From the NCBI GenBank assembly GCA_947095585.1, contig OX352761.1:79549267-79613266 (forward strand): a stretch of 64,000 bases of DNA, given 5' to 3'. Positions 35,241 through 47,014 of the stretch are shown here, in pieces; position 1 is the first letter of the stretch, and every line of letters begins with the position of its first letter. The notes beneath the pieces were generated by a model. It had not been told where the DNA came from and did no database searches. It saw only the letters and a list, made by a program, of their open reading frames with translations. Both the position numbers and the translations under genes were made by a program. The stretch comes from Nephrocerus scutellatus. Its lineage: Eukaryota; Arthropoda; Insecta; Diptera; Pipunculidae.

Positions 35241-36075
35241 ATAGGATGAACACAAACAGTGGAAGAAGGCAATGGGCGAGGAGTATGATTAGCTCATTAA
35301 AAAGCTAATCAAGCTAACAAAAAGTTTGTACGGTTTGAAGCAGGCATCGGATTCTGGAACAAGAAGTTTTCGTCGTTAATCGACAAATTTGATTTAAAAC
35401 AATCGCACCCCTTCGTGTTTGTGAGAAACGGCAGCGATAGCATTTTGTTCTTGGCAATTCACGTCGACGACGGACTGATTGCCACATAGAACAAGAGGTC
35501 CATTGCACCAGTTATTTAACATTTGCGGTGAGAGTTCGAGGTCAAGGTTTTTTGATCCCAAGTGTTTCTTGGGCCTCGAAATCGAACGGCAATCGGACGG
35601 GTCGATTCATGGCAATGAGCAAGCGTACGCACAAAAGGTAATCAATCGTTTCAAAATGATGGATTGTCTAGCACTGTATCGACACCATTGGACAACACAT
35701 AAAACTTGGGTGATTTTCTCGCGGATGAAGAGACCGACTTTCTATATCGTGAAGTGATCGACAGTCTAATGTAATTGGCTGTGGCAACACAACCAGACAT
35801 CAGTTTTGCTTTGCAGCTGGCAATTGCAGTTGGTATCTAGCCAAGCCGGCGAATGCTCACGTGAATGTGGCGAAACGAATCAAAAGCACAATTGATACGG
35901 GCATCGTTTTCGAGGACAGATATGATTTTGATTTAATTGGATACAGCGATGCAGACTACGCCAGTGACATGAGCACATGACGTTCGAGATCGGTTTGCGC
36001 TTTCTTTTTGGCAACGGAGGTATCAGTTTGGCCTCGGAGCGCTAAAAATCAGTGGTGTCCTTGAATCTTTCATCA
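35241..36075 (+). pseudogene. Ty1/copia pol relic (RT and RNase H)
   Basis: QWKKAMGEEYD (about 35257) is followed after a deletion by KSLYGLKQAS (about 35320), HVDDGLIA (35461-35484, the RT catalytic DD), FLGLEIERQSDGSIHGNEQAYAQ (split here: FLGLEIER near 35567, AYAQKVINRF near 35620), then RNase H words YSDADYAS (about 35940) and VVSLNLSSS (about 36045). Integrase, gag and LTRs are not visible. Several stops and frameshifts are present, and roughly 150 codons between the first two RT words are gone. Confidence 0.85.
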
Positions 36076-38080
36076 AGTTGCGGAAATTGATATCATTAGT
36101 GGTGCAGATATGTTTTTTAAACTAATTTCGAATGGAAAGGTAATCATCGACAACTTAATAATGCAGAATACATTATAAGTTGGGAAGTTGCAGGAAAGTC
36201 CGACGAAACAAAGTTTAAACAGTCAATTGCAGTTAATGTTACTTCCTCAGGAAATGAACTAGACAACTTGTTGAAAAAATTTTGGGAAATCGAAGCGATC
36301 CCAACCAAACCTACCCATTTTACGAAAGAGAAGAATTATGCAAGAAACCAAACCAAAAGGGTAAACAGCACTGGCCGATTTGAAGTACGTCTTCCGTTCA
36401 AGATTTCTTCGGATGTATTAGGAGATTCCTTTCGAACTGCAGTTCAACGAATGCACTACATGGAAAAAAGTTTCGTAAGAGATAAAGAATTTGCTTCATT
36501 GGGCCATATGAAAGAAATCAACAGTCGGTCCTATAGTTTAATCCAGCTTACTCGAAATATTATACCGATTCCGATTGTACAAGGTAGCATTTACCGCAGA
36601 TATTGAAAAAATTTACCGCCAAATTCGCGCTGCAGCAAATGATACAAAGTACCAACGAATTATATGGCGAGACTCACCAAAGAAACCATTTACGACTTAC
36701 GAAGTGTAAACCGTCACCTACGGGACAGCTAGTGCGACATACTTAGCCACACGTGCACTAAACGAAGCAGCCGAAAAATATAAAAATTAATACCCAAATG
36801 CAGTAAATCACATCAAAGACATCATGTACGTAGATGTCCTCATGACAGGAGCGAACACATTTGACGAAGCAATAACCCTAAGGAGTACCTAAACCATACT
36901 CTCGCGTTTCGGATTCCAGCTTAGAAAATGGCTAACCAATGAGGAGACAATCCTAATAAATATTGCTCAATCCACCGAAGTAACGAACCACTTAGAAATA
37001 TAAAAATCCACCTCAGTAGAAGTATTAGGTTTGCATTGGAATCCAATGAAAGATTGCTTTCAATTCGATCCTTTAGGGTGGCTCGCGCCGATAACTATAA
37101 GCATGAAAATTCTTTTCCAATCATTATGGACTAGAAACCTAAACTGGGACGATCAATTACCCTCTGATCTAGCATCAGAATGGTGAAGATTAAGAGATAA
37201 CCTATCAAAAATTCAACAGATCGAAATAGAAACATAAATACACACAAATACAAGTACCAAGTTATCGTTACATGGATTTTCAGATGCCTTCAGACTCGCT
37301 TACTCAGCGGTAGTATACGGGCACGTAACCAAACCAAATGGACAATCATTGTTAAATTATTATCAGCAAAAACAAAAGTTGCACCAGTAAAGCAAATTTC
37401 AATTCCACGATTGGAACTATGCGGCGCATTGCTTCTTAACAAGTTACTATTAAACATAAAACAATCTCTGAAGACCGAAGTAGGCGAAAGCACCGCCTGG
37501 ACTGACTATACCATCGTCATCAACCAAACATAATAGACGATCTAGTAGAAAGAATCTCAAGCTTAAGCAAAATCACCCGAATAGTAGCTTACCTCATTCG
37601 GTACATTGATGTAAAATTAAAGCGTATTTCCAAAACCTTAGCGTCAAACTATCTGCTTTGTCGAGACTTACAAAAGGCACAATACCATATTTTCCAACAT
37701 GTACAGTCGAGACATTTCAAATTAGAAATTAATTTGATAGCGGCGAATAAAGAACTACCAGCCTCAAGTAAATTGAAATACCTCAACCCATTCCTTGACG
37801 AGCCAGGCCTACTACGAGTCGGAGAAAGAATCAGAAATGCAGCAATGATTTATACAATAAAACATCTAATAATAATGCCAGCAAAGGATGAGCTGACCAA
37901 ACTGATTGTAAAGCAACATCATACGCGATACCTTCACGCTGGTCAAACACTAATGATCACCACAATGCGCCATAAATACTGGATCTTGGGATGCAGACAA
38001 TTGGTTCGAAAGACTGTTCATGGCTCCCTTAAGTGTGTAAAATATAAAGGAGAAAGTATCAAGCAGTTAATGGGCGATTT
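36076..38080 (+). pseudogene. BEL/Pao pol relic: protease end, RT, RNase H, integrase N-terminus
   Basis: Starts with EIDIISGADMFF (protease end, about 36080). It then has NELDNLLKKFWEIEAI (36250-36300), FEVRLPFKI (about 36380), the RT box read as YVDVLMTGA at about 36826, RKWLTNEE (about 36925), LHGFSDA (RNase H region, about 37270), LELCGALLLNKLL (about 37410) and integrase zinc-binding words HHTRYLHAGQTL and YWILGCRQLVRK (about 37915-38010). The family RT box is YVDDLMTGA; here the second Asp is Val. Many stops and frameshifts. It ends at QLMGD near 38078, where a LINE begins. Confidence 0.9.
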
Positions 38081-40498
38081 TGGACCATGCCATTTCTAGT
38101 TTCATTAATATAGACTGTGTTTTTAACTCAACCATTGAATCTGACATTAGTGATCACAGTTTCGTCTTCTCTCAATTTGTATACAAACAGAAAAACACCA
38201 CAAGAAATTAAGAAAAAAAAACTGTCAATTTTAAGATAGTCAATCGCCATTTCGATGAATTTTTAAGCTCGACATCCTTCAATGTTCGCAATCCTGATCT
38301 TACCTTAAAAAATATTATTGAAAAATATAATGATCTGGTTGATAATAACACCAACATTCAGCAAGTTAGGGTGAAAATGAAGAATTCTAATAATTGCCCT
38401 TGGATGAGCATTGATCTGTGGAATTTAATTAAAACAAAAAACCGAATCTATAAGCGATATAAACTTAACACGGATAATTTCGTGTTAAAAAACAAATTAA
38501 ATTTGCTTAACAAAAAAGTCAAGTCATTAAAATACTACACAAAATAAAATATTTTGAAAACTTGTTTAGTAATTTAAATCAAAAAGAAGTATGGAAGCAA
38601 ATCAATAAATTTTTAAAAAGTAATAGCAAAGCAAATGTGCAATCTATTATACATAATAATGTAGAATATAAAGAGATGACCACACTTGTTAACATTTTCA
38701 ATGATTTCTTTACAAATGTGGGTACAACTTCTGCTTCTATGGTAACTATATGTAACCATACTAACAATAATTGGAATCAATTTAGTACCATCAACACTAA
38801 ACCTAACTCGTTTTTCTTGTCTCCAATTTCTGAAGTGTTTAATATTATTTGTGGTCTAAATAATAGTTAAGGTGGTGGGTATGACAATATTCGAAATGTA
38901 ACTGTGAAGCGTAATGCTGTATATTTTTCCAACCTTTTGGCTGATATATTCAATGTAGTGTTTGAAAGGGGGTTTACCCGGAATGCTTGAAAATTGTAAA
39001 AGTCTTGCCCATTTTTAAAGCTGGTAATAGTAAATCTATTAACAACTATCGGCCAATTTCTATGTTGTCTGTATTTGATAAGATATTGGAAAGATTAATT
39101 GCGAATCGATTGACCGCATATCTAAATGAAATTAATTTTTTTTCTTGTCACCAGTATGGTTTTAGGCAGGGTTCCGGCACTGATACTGCGTTAATTGAAA
39201 TAACTGATTTAATATATATAGAGCCTTTGACAATCAAGAATACACATGTAGTTTATTTTTGGACCTTCACAAAGTATTTCATTCTATAGATCATAGATTG
39301 CTTCTTGATAAATTATATCGTTATTGTTTCCGGGGCCTATCGTATAATCTTTTGAATAGTTATCTTTATAATCGTAAACAATTTGTGGCAATAAATGGTG
39401 TCACTAGTAACATACTAACCATTAACTGTGGTGTGCCACAAGGAAGTGTTCTTGGGCCTTTATTATTTTTGATTTTCATAAATGATATAGCCCAATTACC
39501 TTTGGCTGGTAAACTAAACAAGTTTGCTGATGATACAGCAATTTTTTATAAATCAAAAGATTGTACGCAGGCCATGTCGGAAATGAAAAATGATATCACC
39601 ACATTAATGGATTATTTTTCTTTCAATAAAATATCAGTGAATCTTAGTAAAACCAAATTTATTGTGTTTCACTCCCCATTCTTGCCGCACTGCGATTTAC
39701 CTATCTTACAAGTTTACAATGATACTATTGAACGAGTCGATAAATGTAAATATCTCGGGGTGTTACTTGACAAACATATGTCTTGGGATGAACAAATCCG
39801 TAAGTTGACTCTTGGAATTTGCCCGTATATTTTTTTGATTAGAAAACTTGCTTCGTTTGTTCCATCACATGTATTAAAAATGATCTATTTTTCATTTATT
39901 CATACACGCTTCTACTATGCTATTGCAACATTTGGCAGTGCTGCTAAAACTAAATTAAAAAAATTCCAAGTATTGCAAAATAGGTGTTGTAAAGCTATTT
40001 ATAGACTTCCCCACTTATTTTCAACTACTGAGTTGTATAGAAATGTTGCTGTAGGAAGTCTTCCAATAAATGCCTTATTTAAACTCAATGTGTCAATTTA
40101 TGTGTACAAATGTCTGAAAATTACGTCTATTCTATCAAATTTAGACTTTGAGTGTATAAGTCATAACTACAATACTCGTCGTAACAACTTTCTTAAGAGT
40201 AATAAAATTAAAACCGAATTTGGCAGGAAAGCAATTACATTCATCGGGCCATTTGTGTATTATAAAATACCTAATGAAATTAAAACATCTGAAAATGTTT
40301 CAAAATTTAAGAAATTATTGAAAACTCATCTGGCGTCATTAGTTGAAAATCATCTGTAATCACGATGTATTATATGCTAAAAGGGTGACTGATAAGCTTT
40401 TAAAGGACAAAAAATCCACTAGCTATCAATTACCCTTCCTTTTCTTTTTCCTTTTTTTTTTTATATTTAATTTTTTCTATATATATTTTTTCTATCTA
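38081..40498 (+). mobile_element. 5'-truncated APE-type LINE inserted in the BEL relic
   Basis: Begins inside the endonuclease domain (LDHAISSFINI then SDISDHSFVFSQF near 38146) and runs through reverse transcriptase to a stop at 40357-40359. The 3' UTR (40360-40440) can fold as AGGGT...ACCCT with an inner GATAAGC/GCTATC stem, followed by a T/C-rich tail ending near 40498. 5' truncation is typical of LINE insertion. No poly(A) tail is seen. Confidence 0.8.
38562..40359 (+). pseudogene. LINE reverse transcriptase, frameshifted
   Basis: RT words in order: KVLPIFKAGNSKSINNYRPI (about 38995), FRQGSGTDTAL (about 39162), then a one-base frame change near 39255 that splits the LDLHKVF motif, followed by GVPQGSVLGPLLFL (about 39432), FADDTAIF (39523-39546, catalytic DD) and YLGVLLDKHMSWDEQI (about 39750). 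The 366-residue 3' frame (39259-40359) is intact. There is no RNase H after the RT. It belongs to the jockey/CR1-like range of LINEs; the clade is not assigned. Confidence 0.85.
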
Positions 40499-40700
40499 TA
40501 AGCGCACCTCATTTCGGCGGACCGTGGGAGGCTGCAGTAAAACAAGTAAAATACCACTTGAGACGAGTAACCGACGGCCACACGCTTACCACAGAAGAGA
40601 TGACAACACTGCTGACTGATATCGAAGCAATCCTGAACTCCCGACCTATTTGCGTGCTATCAAGTAAAGATCTGAGTACGGATTTTGGCCGCAAATGTGA
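40499..40700 (+). pseudogene. BEL/Pao integrase C-terminal relic
   Basis: Reads APHFGGPWEAAVKQVKYHLR then ILNSRP in one frame, the BEL/Pao integrase end. Between the QLMGD end of the left part and this piece, the integrase catalytic core (about 150 residues) is missing, so the LINE did not simply split the gene: sequence was lost at the junction or earlier. Confidence 0.85.
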
Positions 40701-40823
40701 AAAACTCACCAGAATGTGAGATGTCAGTTCGTATACGTACGAGGTGTATAGCATACAATTTTAAAGTTGTGTGATGTTTTTTCTTTCTTTGGCTTAGTGT
40801 AATTTAATGGCAGATTCTAGTAT

Positions 40824-41801
40824 AAGATTCTAGTACAAATTCTGAATCGGTTCGATTTTGTCTAATGCAGACGACAACTCACGTACTCAAAACTAGGTGA
40901 GATGTGATAAAGTCTCACCAAAGTGTTACTCATTGTTTCCACCTCAAATAATAATGCTACAATAAAATAATTGGCTTCTTGCATGTACACGTATACGGGC
41001 TTCAAATAATGCTACAATAAATGTGAGCCGAATTGAAGGAAAAATGTTGTAGGATTACTTTAAGCGGTTTTCAAGGTCAGCACAGATCAAAATGGCGAAA
41101 TTTGAATTTGAAGAGAAGGGTCGCACTGCAAACACCGAGACGGAGGTACAGAAAATTTAGAACACATGTATTAGTGGGCGTTATAATCAAAACCTTCTCT
41201 ATAGAAAGCCCAACTGTTTCGCTAATACACAGATGCATGCTTAAAAAAATCCATGTTTATGTAATGGTAATCAACAAAGAGCAAAATCCATATTAAGTTT
41301 TTATGTTTCCCAATACCATATCATGCGTTTCTCGCTCTTTGCACTACCACCAGTTAGCGCGTTTCATAAATACGTCTGCTTATTTTTTGTACACTCCCAT
41401 CACATCCCACAAACACAGACGCGTTTGGGATAGTTTCACTGCATTAGTATGCGTACAATTGGGCTTTCTTTAGAGAAGGTTTTGATCACATCTAACAATT
41501 ATAACGCCCACTAATACATGTGTTCTAAATTTTCTGTACCTTCGTCTCGGTGTTTGCAGTGCGACCCTTCTCTTCAATTTCAAATTTCGCCATTTTGATC
41601 TGTGCTGACATTGAAAATAGCTTGAAATAGTTCTACAAAATTGTTCCTTCAATTCGGCTAACATTTATTGTAGCATTATTGTTATTTGAGGTGGAAACAG
41701 TGAGTAACACTTTGGTTTCACATCTCACCTAGTTTTGAGTACGTGAGTTGTCGTCTGCGTGAGACAAAATCGAACCGATTCAGAATTTGTACTAGAATCT
41801 T
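40824..41801. mobile_element. 978-bp inverted-repeat (foldback/MITE-like) element
   Basis: The left arm, about 40824-41227, and right arm, about 41437-41801, are inverted copies with about 90 percent or better identity by eye. Ends are AAGATTCTAGTACAAATTC and its reverse complement. The left arm holds an about 50-bp partial duplication of ATAATGCTACAATAAA, and the right arm an extra TGTTAGATGTGATC near 41490. The about 210-bp loop has no ORF. I find no target duplication at these ends (TAT on the left, GAAACATG on the right). Confidence 0.85.
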
Positions 41802-41849
41802 GAAACATGATTGCGACTGATTCGAAATGACGTGCTTTTGACTATAACC

Positions 41850-42523
41850 TTTGGATTACTTGGTTGAGCTTGAGGACGTCTATTGGCTGCTTTTAATGAT
41901 CGAGCGCGTCAATTCGGTTAGACAGAAAACCAAAAAATTGGTTGAGGGTTGGTAGCTCATGCTCCGACGAAGCTTGTGATTATGCGCTATTGGTATCTTT
42001 ATCTAATTTGGTAACCATGATATATATAAGCCAGTGGTTCCTCAATTCTGCGTCATTTCCTTAAGCTTTAAGTCCCCGTATAATTTCATCCGATGTATCT
42101 AGCAATCGTCTTACATTTGTGCTATTTGGTACTGGGATTGTTGGCTGGAACATAAAGTTTTTGATGAACGTTTAAATCGTATGTTTCCTCCTATCATAAC
42201 GATCTCTCAGCTTTTTTAACGCCTCGATGTAATTAGCGTCGGTTATGCTGAAATGTTTTAGCAGCCTCGCCGCTTCTACCTTCAAAGTGCCCTTTACGTA
42301 TTGCAATTTTTGCGATGGTGTCAATCGAGGGTTATCATGTATGGTGCAGCAAAATAGATCCTTCAAAAAAATGGAATACAGATCTTACATCTACATGCCC
42401 TCCTGCCATGGATGCATATACCATTGTATCATTGGGTGAAACTGTTGGCTCCAATTTTAAGCGTAACGCAAAATTTAAGCCCGATACTATTTTGTAGTAG
42501 TTATCTTCGAATTCGACATCTAA
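41850..42523 (-). pseudogene. BEL/Pao gag relic (DUF1759-like), minus strand
   Basis: Minus-strand reading LFCCTIHDNPRLTPSQKLQY, then LKVEAARLLKHF and LKKLRDRYDRRK (42172-42360), followed by NVRRLLDTSDEI near 42090, matches the conserved layout of BEL/Pao Gag. Stops and frame changes follow. The strand is opposite to the BEL pol relic at 36-38 kb, so it is a separate or inverted copy. Upstream sequence is cut off at 42524 by the LINE tail. Confidence 0.8.
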
Positions 42524-42672
42524 CTCTTAATTTAATTTAATTTTGGTGGGGGCAATAGCCCCCATTTATTCGGCTTATTACAAGCTAAAACCTTAAGCTA
42601 ACATGATTGAGAACTTAAAATTAAGACTTAAAACTAAGACTAAAAACTAAGACAGTAAGGTTTAAGTTAACC

Positions 42673-44160
42673 TTACGCAGCATACGGGAGATTGGTTCGT
42701 TGGAGCCGTACATGGTGCGGTATGTCGGTAGATAGAAGATTACGAGGGTTAGTATTAAAGAAAATTGAATTGGTTCGAGACGCGCAATCGACGGAGCCTG
42801 AGAGGAGACGATGTATGAAAATAATGTCAGTTATATCTCTGCGTTCTTCTAGGGTTTTTAAGTTTATGAGGTTGAGGCGGTCTTGGTAGGGAGGCAGTAA
42901 AAGATGATTGTCCCAAGGTAGCCCTCGAAGAGCAAAACGGAGAAATCGACGTTGGATACTCTCCATTATAGACACATGAACTTGATGATATGGGGACCAC
43001 GATTGACTAGCGTACTCGAGGGGACGGACAAATGAAATGTAGAGGGATCTGGTCACGTAAGGGTTGGAAAATTCTTTGGACCACCGTTTGACAAAGCCAA
43101 GTGATGAGTTGGCTTTGAGAATTATTTCATCAATATGAGAACGGAAGTTTAGTTCCGAGTCGCACAATATGCCGAGGTCTCGAAAAGATTGCACGCGGGA
43201 TATGGGTTGACCGTGGAGAAGGTAATGTCTGGGAGGGGGCTTGTTACACTTACGTGATAGGGTAATAGATTGGCATTTGGAGATATTGAGATCCAAGCAA
43301 TTTTTTTGGCACCATGTGGAAAAATTGTCTAGGTCTTGTTGAAGGAGATAGGAGTCTTGTGGGGAAGAAATGGGTTTGAAGAACTTGGTATCGTCAGCGT
43401 AAATTGAGATGGCGGAATGTTTGAGGACGCTATCGAGATCATTTATAGTTAAAATGAAGAGAAGGGGGCCTAGATGGCTGCCTTGTGGGACCCCTGAGGT
43501 TGCCAAAAATGTGGACGATTAGACGTACCTGAAGCGAACACTATAAAGACGGTTTTCCATATATGAAGATATCCATTTTAACAATATGGGTTCAAAGCCA
43601 AGGGAAGACAATTTAAAGAGGATTAGTTGATGAGATATCTTATCAAAAGCCTTACTGAAATCAGTTGCAACAACGTCGAATTCGTTGCCACTCTCTAAGG
43701 CTGAAAGGGCGGACGAGACGAATTCAACAAGATTAGTGGTGGTTGATCTACCTTTCAGAAAGCCATGTTGGCTGGGAGAGATAAGAGACTTGCAGTGGAA
43801 ACTTAAGGCTTCGTATAAAACTCTTTCGAAGAGTTTGGTATATAGGAATGTTTAGCAATGGGGCGATAATTAGTTACATCATTCTTTGATCCTTTTTTGT
43901 GTATCGGGGTTATGAAAGAGGTCTTCCAGATCTGAGGAAATTCTCCTTGTGAAAGGGATAGGCAAAAGAGGTGAGAAAGTGGAAGGAAGATGCTGGAAGA
44001 AAATTTTATAAGAAATATAGCGGGGAGACCTTCTGGGCCGGGTGAGTATTCATCAATAAGTTTTTGAAAGATGAAAGATTTTTTGAAAAAGGTAGCAAAA
44101 AAGTTGGCAATGGTAAGCGGATCGGTTGATGATGTATTATTGTAAGAGAGTGATGGAGGT
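42673..44160 (-). pseudogene. LINE reverse transcriptase (minus strand), broken
   Basis: Words in order: FITPIHKKGSKNDVTNYRPI (about 43930-43870), a frame change, FSKAFDKISHQL (about 43655), YMENRLYSVRFRYV then a stop near 43530, GVPQGSHLGPLLFI (43506-43440), IYADDTKFF (about 43390, catalytic DD), and a 277-residue open segment to the end at 42673. No RNase H. Jockey/CR1-like; clade not assigned. Confidence 0.85.
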
Positions 44161-44333
44161 TAGCCGTCAGACTTCTTTTTATAGTTGACGAATTGAAAAA
44201 ACGACTTAGGGTCATTTATTAGATTGGCTTGTGCATTATTGAGGTAGCGCTGATAAAGAGAATTATAAAGCTGGGTAAATTGCAGGTAAATACCGAGATA
44301 GTTGGAATAGTCAGAAAAAGAATAAGTTCGAAG

Positions 44334-45060
44334 CTAAGTCGCCCATAACTTGTTTTTCTTGTTTCGTAAGGAGCGAAGCCTTCGAATATACCAAGGAGGA
44401 GATGTAGATGAGGTTTTATGGCGTGTGAAAGGGACATAAAGAGAAATAGAATTAAATATTTGTTTGTAGAAAGTAGAGATGGCATCATTTAAAGATAGAT
44501 TGTCAAATCTAAAGGAAGACCTGTTAAGGTAGTCATTAATTTTGCGGAAATTAGCTTTATGAAAGTCGTAAGAAGTGAGAACTATGGGATGAGGTGACTG
44601 TAGTGGAGAGTTGTGGAAAAAAGAAAGGAGAAGAGGGGGGTGAAAATTATCAATAGTCGATAGGGATAGTTGACATAGCGAGACAGAGGAGTTAATGGGT
44701 TCAGTTGTGAAAATAAGGTCTAATTGCCTGCCCATGTAGTTAGGGACGCCACTAACTTGGCATAGACTTTAGTCTGTAAGCCGATCTACGAAGAGACATT
44801 CCTTTGATGAGTTGGGATTTGAAGCGATGAAAAAGGATTCATCATCCGATGGAGTCCAATGCAGTTGAGGCAAATTAAAGTCGCCGAAGATAAGGATGTC
44901 GTCAAGGGAGTCAGATGAGTCGAATATTTGGTCAATGGCGTCGATAGCAAGTTGGTAGGATTCGATAGGTTGTGCCGGTTGAATGTAGCAACACATAATG
45001 TACAGGGACCTACGGGGGAGTGTTATTTTTATTGAAACGAAATCAAGTTTAGAGGACGAA
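44334..45060 (-). pseudogene. LINE endonuclease (APE type), broken
   Basis: DDILIFGDFNLPQLHW (about 44900-44855) is the APE endonuclease motif around the catalytic GDFN. A stop follows at about 44768, then RQLDLIFTTEP (about 44725) and an EN-RT linker with PPWYIRRLRSLRNKKNKLW. The domain's N-terminal part is missing or unrecognisable. Confidence 0.8.
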
Positions 45061-45298
45061 GAAATAGCGATGAGAGGTGTTGGAGGTGTAAGATTCTTTT
45101 AGAATGTGCATAGTTACCGATAGATACATGATGGTGAAGCTGCGGATCTGATGGATTTTGAAGCTGGTTTGGGTTTACGGAGGATGTTAGTCGGAGGTTG
45201 GTTTTAAGGTACAAAAAGGGGAGGTTGATTGGGTGGAAGAGGAGCAGATTTGATGGATTTTGGAGATGGTTTCGATTTATGAACGAGGTTAGCTTGAG

Positions 45299-45757
45299 TT
45301 AGTTAGTTAGCCCTTTTAGGAGGAAAACAGCGGTTTGGTGACCATTAGGAGCCATGTTGGTGTTTTTAGATGAATTATTTAGGTCTTCTAGCCTCTTGAT
45401 ACGATTGGTCCAATCCGCATGAGTCCAACGTTCACCTAATTTTTTGAGAGTAGGGTACGTGGTGGTTTGTGGTCGGACAAGAGTGGGAGTAGGAGAAGTA
45501 ATAGACAGAGATGGGATAGTATGAGTCACGGATGGGTTAGGTGATACGTTTATAAGTACATCATGAAGTTCATCGTGAATAGACAAGTTATTAATAGGGT
45601 TATGATGACTTAGATTAGGAACAATGTCGATCTTACTAGATATTATCTTAATTTCTTCTGCTATTTCTCCAAGGCTGGAGTGCGTTTCGGAGAGTTCGGC
45701 GTTGGTGTCGTTAGATTTGATGACTAGTTCATTTATGATTTCGGATAGATGAGACAA
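45299..45757 (-). pseudogene. LINE ORF1, C-terminal part
   Basis: A 152-residue open segment with polar, coiled-coil-like sequence (ELSETHSSLGEIAEEIKIIS) in a frame different from the N-terminal part. The frame changes in 45758-45851, where KLELVIEATNKLNTQCDYL can be read. Confidence 0.6.
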
Positions 45758-45851
45758 TCGAAGGCATCGATCCGTGATGATTTGGTAGATTGGGACGAGG
45801 TACTCATCTGGAGGTAATCACATTGTGTGTTTAGTTTGTTGGTAGCTTCAA

Positions 45852-46349
45852 TTACCAATTCCAACTTGTTAACGACGTCTTGTGAGGCTGTGTGGGCTGT
45901 GTCATTTTTTCTAGAGATGGTGAGGTTGGTGATGATTCCATGGATTCTTTAAAAGCACGGTTTATCATTTTGAGCTGCTTCTCAATTGAGTTGAATTTTG
46001 ACATGTATAAATCACTATTGGAGTGAACGGTGGAATTAAGGTCATCGAAATTTTTTAGAAGAAAGTCGTATTTGGCCAATTGGTGTATGATTTTAGTGTG
46101 GTTATCCATTAATATGGTTTTATCTGCTTCCTTGCTACATTTAATGGCTCTTAGAACGTCTGCGAGAGAAACTTCCTTGCATTCGTCGCAGTAGAACCAG
46201 AAATTTTCACTAAGGTCTTTTAGATATAGTATAGATCTTTTTCTCAGACCTACACATTGTGCATGGACCGACTTGCCGCAGATTCCCCTACAAAGCACCC
46301 ACTCTTCGTGATCGTCATTGATGGTACATGCCTCGTTACCGCATACCAT
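45852..46349 (-). CDS. LINE ORF1, N-terminal part with PHD-like zinc finger
   Basis: A 165-residue reading frame from the ATG at 46347-46349. Residues 3-56 have the Cys/His pattern of a PHD finger (CGNEAC...WVLCRGICGKSVHAQC...FWFYCDEC), followed by a helical, probably coiled-coil segment (about 65-140). PHD-like fingers occur in ORF1 proteins of some CR1- and jockey-related LINEs, where ORF1p binds the element RNA. The frame ends early compared with its continuation at 45757-45299, so this copy is probably truncated. Confidence 0.7.
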   Translation of the reverse strand: MVCGNEACTINDDHEEWVLCRGICGKSVHAQCVGLRKRSILYLKDLSENFWFYCDECKEVSLADVLRAIKCSKEADKTILMDNHTKIIHQLAKYDFLLKNFDDLNSTVHSNSDLYMSKFNSIEKQLKMINRAFKESMESSPTSPSLEKMTQPTQPHKTSLTSWNW

Positions 46350-46380
46350 AGTTGAGTTTATTAAATGATTATGATTATGT

Positions 46381-47014
46381 TAATTAAAGATCAACGTAAA
46401 TGACACTCTAGGAGGAAAGAGCAAAGGCGAGCTCTATACGCGTAATACTTTTAAAAAAAATAGGTCAGTTACACAGAGGAAACAAAAGCGGGTTTTTTTT
46501 TATATACGTTTAGCTTTTGAGCACTATTTCAAAATAAGTAGGACAGTTGTTACACAGTCGAAAATCAATACGAATGTTCACACAAAAAAAATTTTGTTGG
46601 GGTAAGCGTAAACACTTAGGGAGATCAACGAACAGGGGATTATTGTTAATAGAGCAATTATTCAACACGGTAGGTCTCGTGTAACTATCTTATTTTCAAT
46701 TTCAATGAAATCGTTTCTAAGTCTTTCCACATTGAGCAACCTCAACCAACCACGTTGGTGTTGCTGACTATACCATTTATGAAATTTATGAGTTTTGTCA
46801 TATTCCCTTTTATGTAGGCGCGTCTTTTCTTTAGCATTGACAAATCAGACATTTTATTAGGATTACGCTTTACGTTTCCCAATTAGGTATCTATTGTTTC
46901 AGGATTCACTGAAGCTCAGAAAGATTTTTATGACTTTACGGGTTCTTATACGTTCAAAAAACCAACGTGTATTTGTTTTTAAATAAACATTTATATTCAT
47001 TGAGTAATAATCTA
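46381..47014. other. Spacer left of the LTR array, nothing recognised
   Basis: No coding domain. It may include the 5' UTR of the minus-strand LINE. The last bases before the first LTR are TAATCTA. Because the far end of the array lies outside the window, a target duplication cannot be tested. Confidence 0.5.

Larger units (their letters stand above)
42524..46380 (-). mobile_element. LINE relic with PHD-like ORF1, minus strand
   Basis: On the minus strand the order is ORF1 (46349 to about 45299), endonuclease and linker (about 45060-44334), reverse transcriptase (about 44160-42673) and a 3' UTR ending in hairpin GGGGGC-TATT-GCCCCC (42547-42562) and an ATTAA tandem tail (42524-42541). The 5' end is uncertain. 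The element is nearly full length but broken in several places. Confidence 0.8.
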
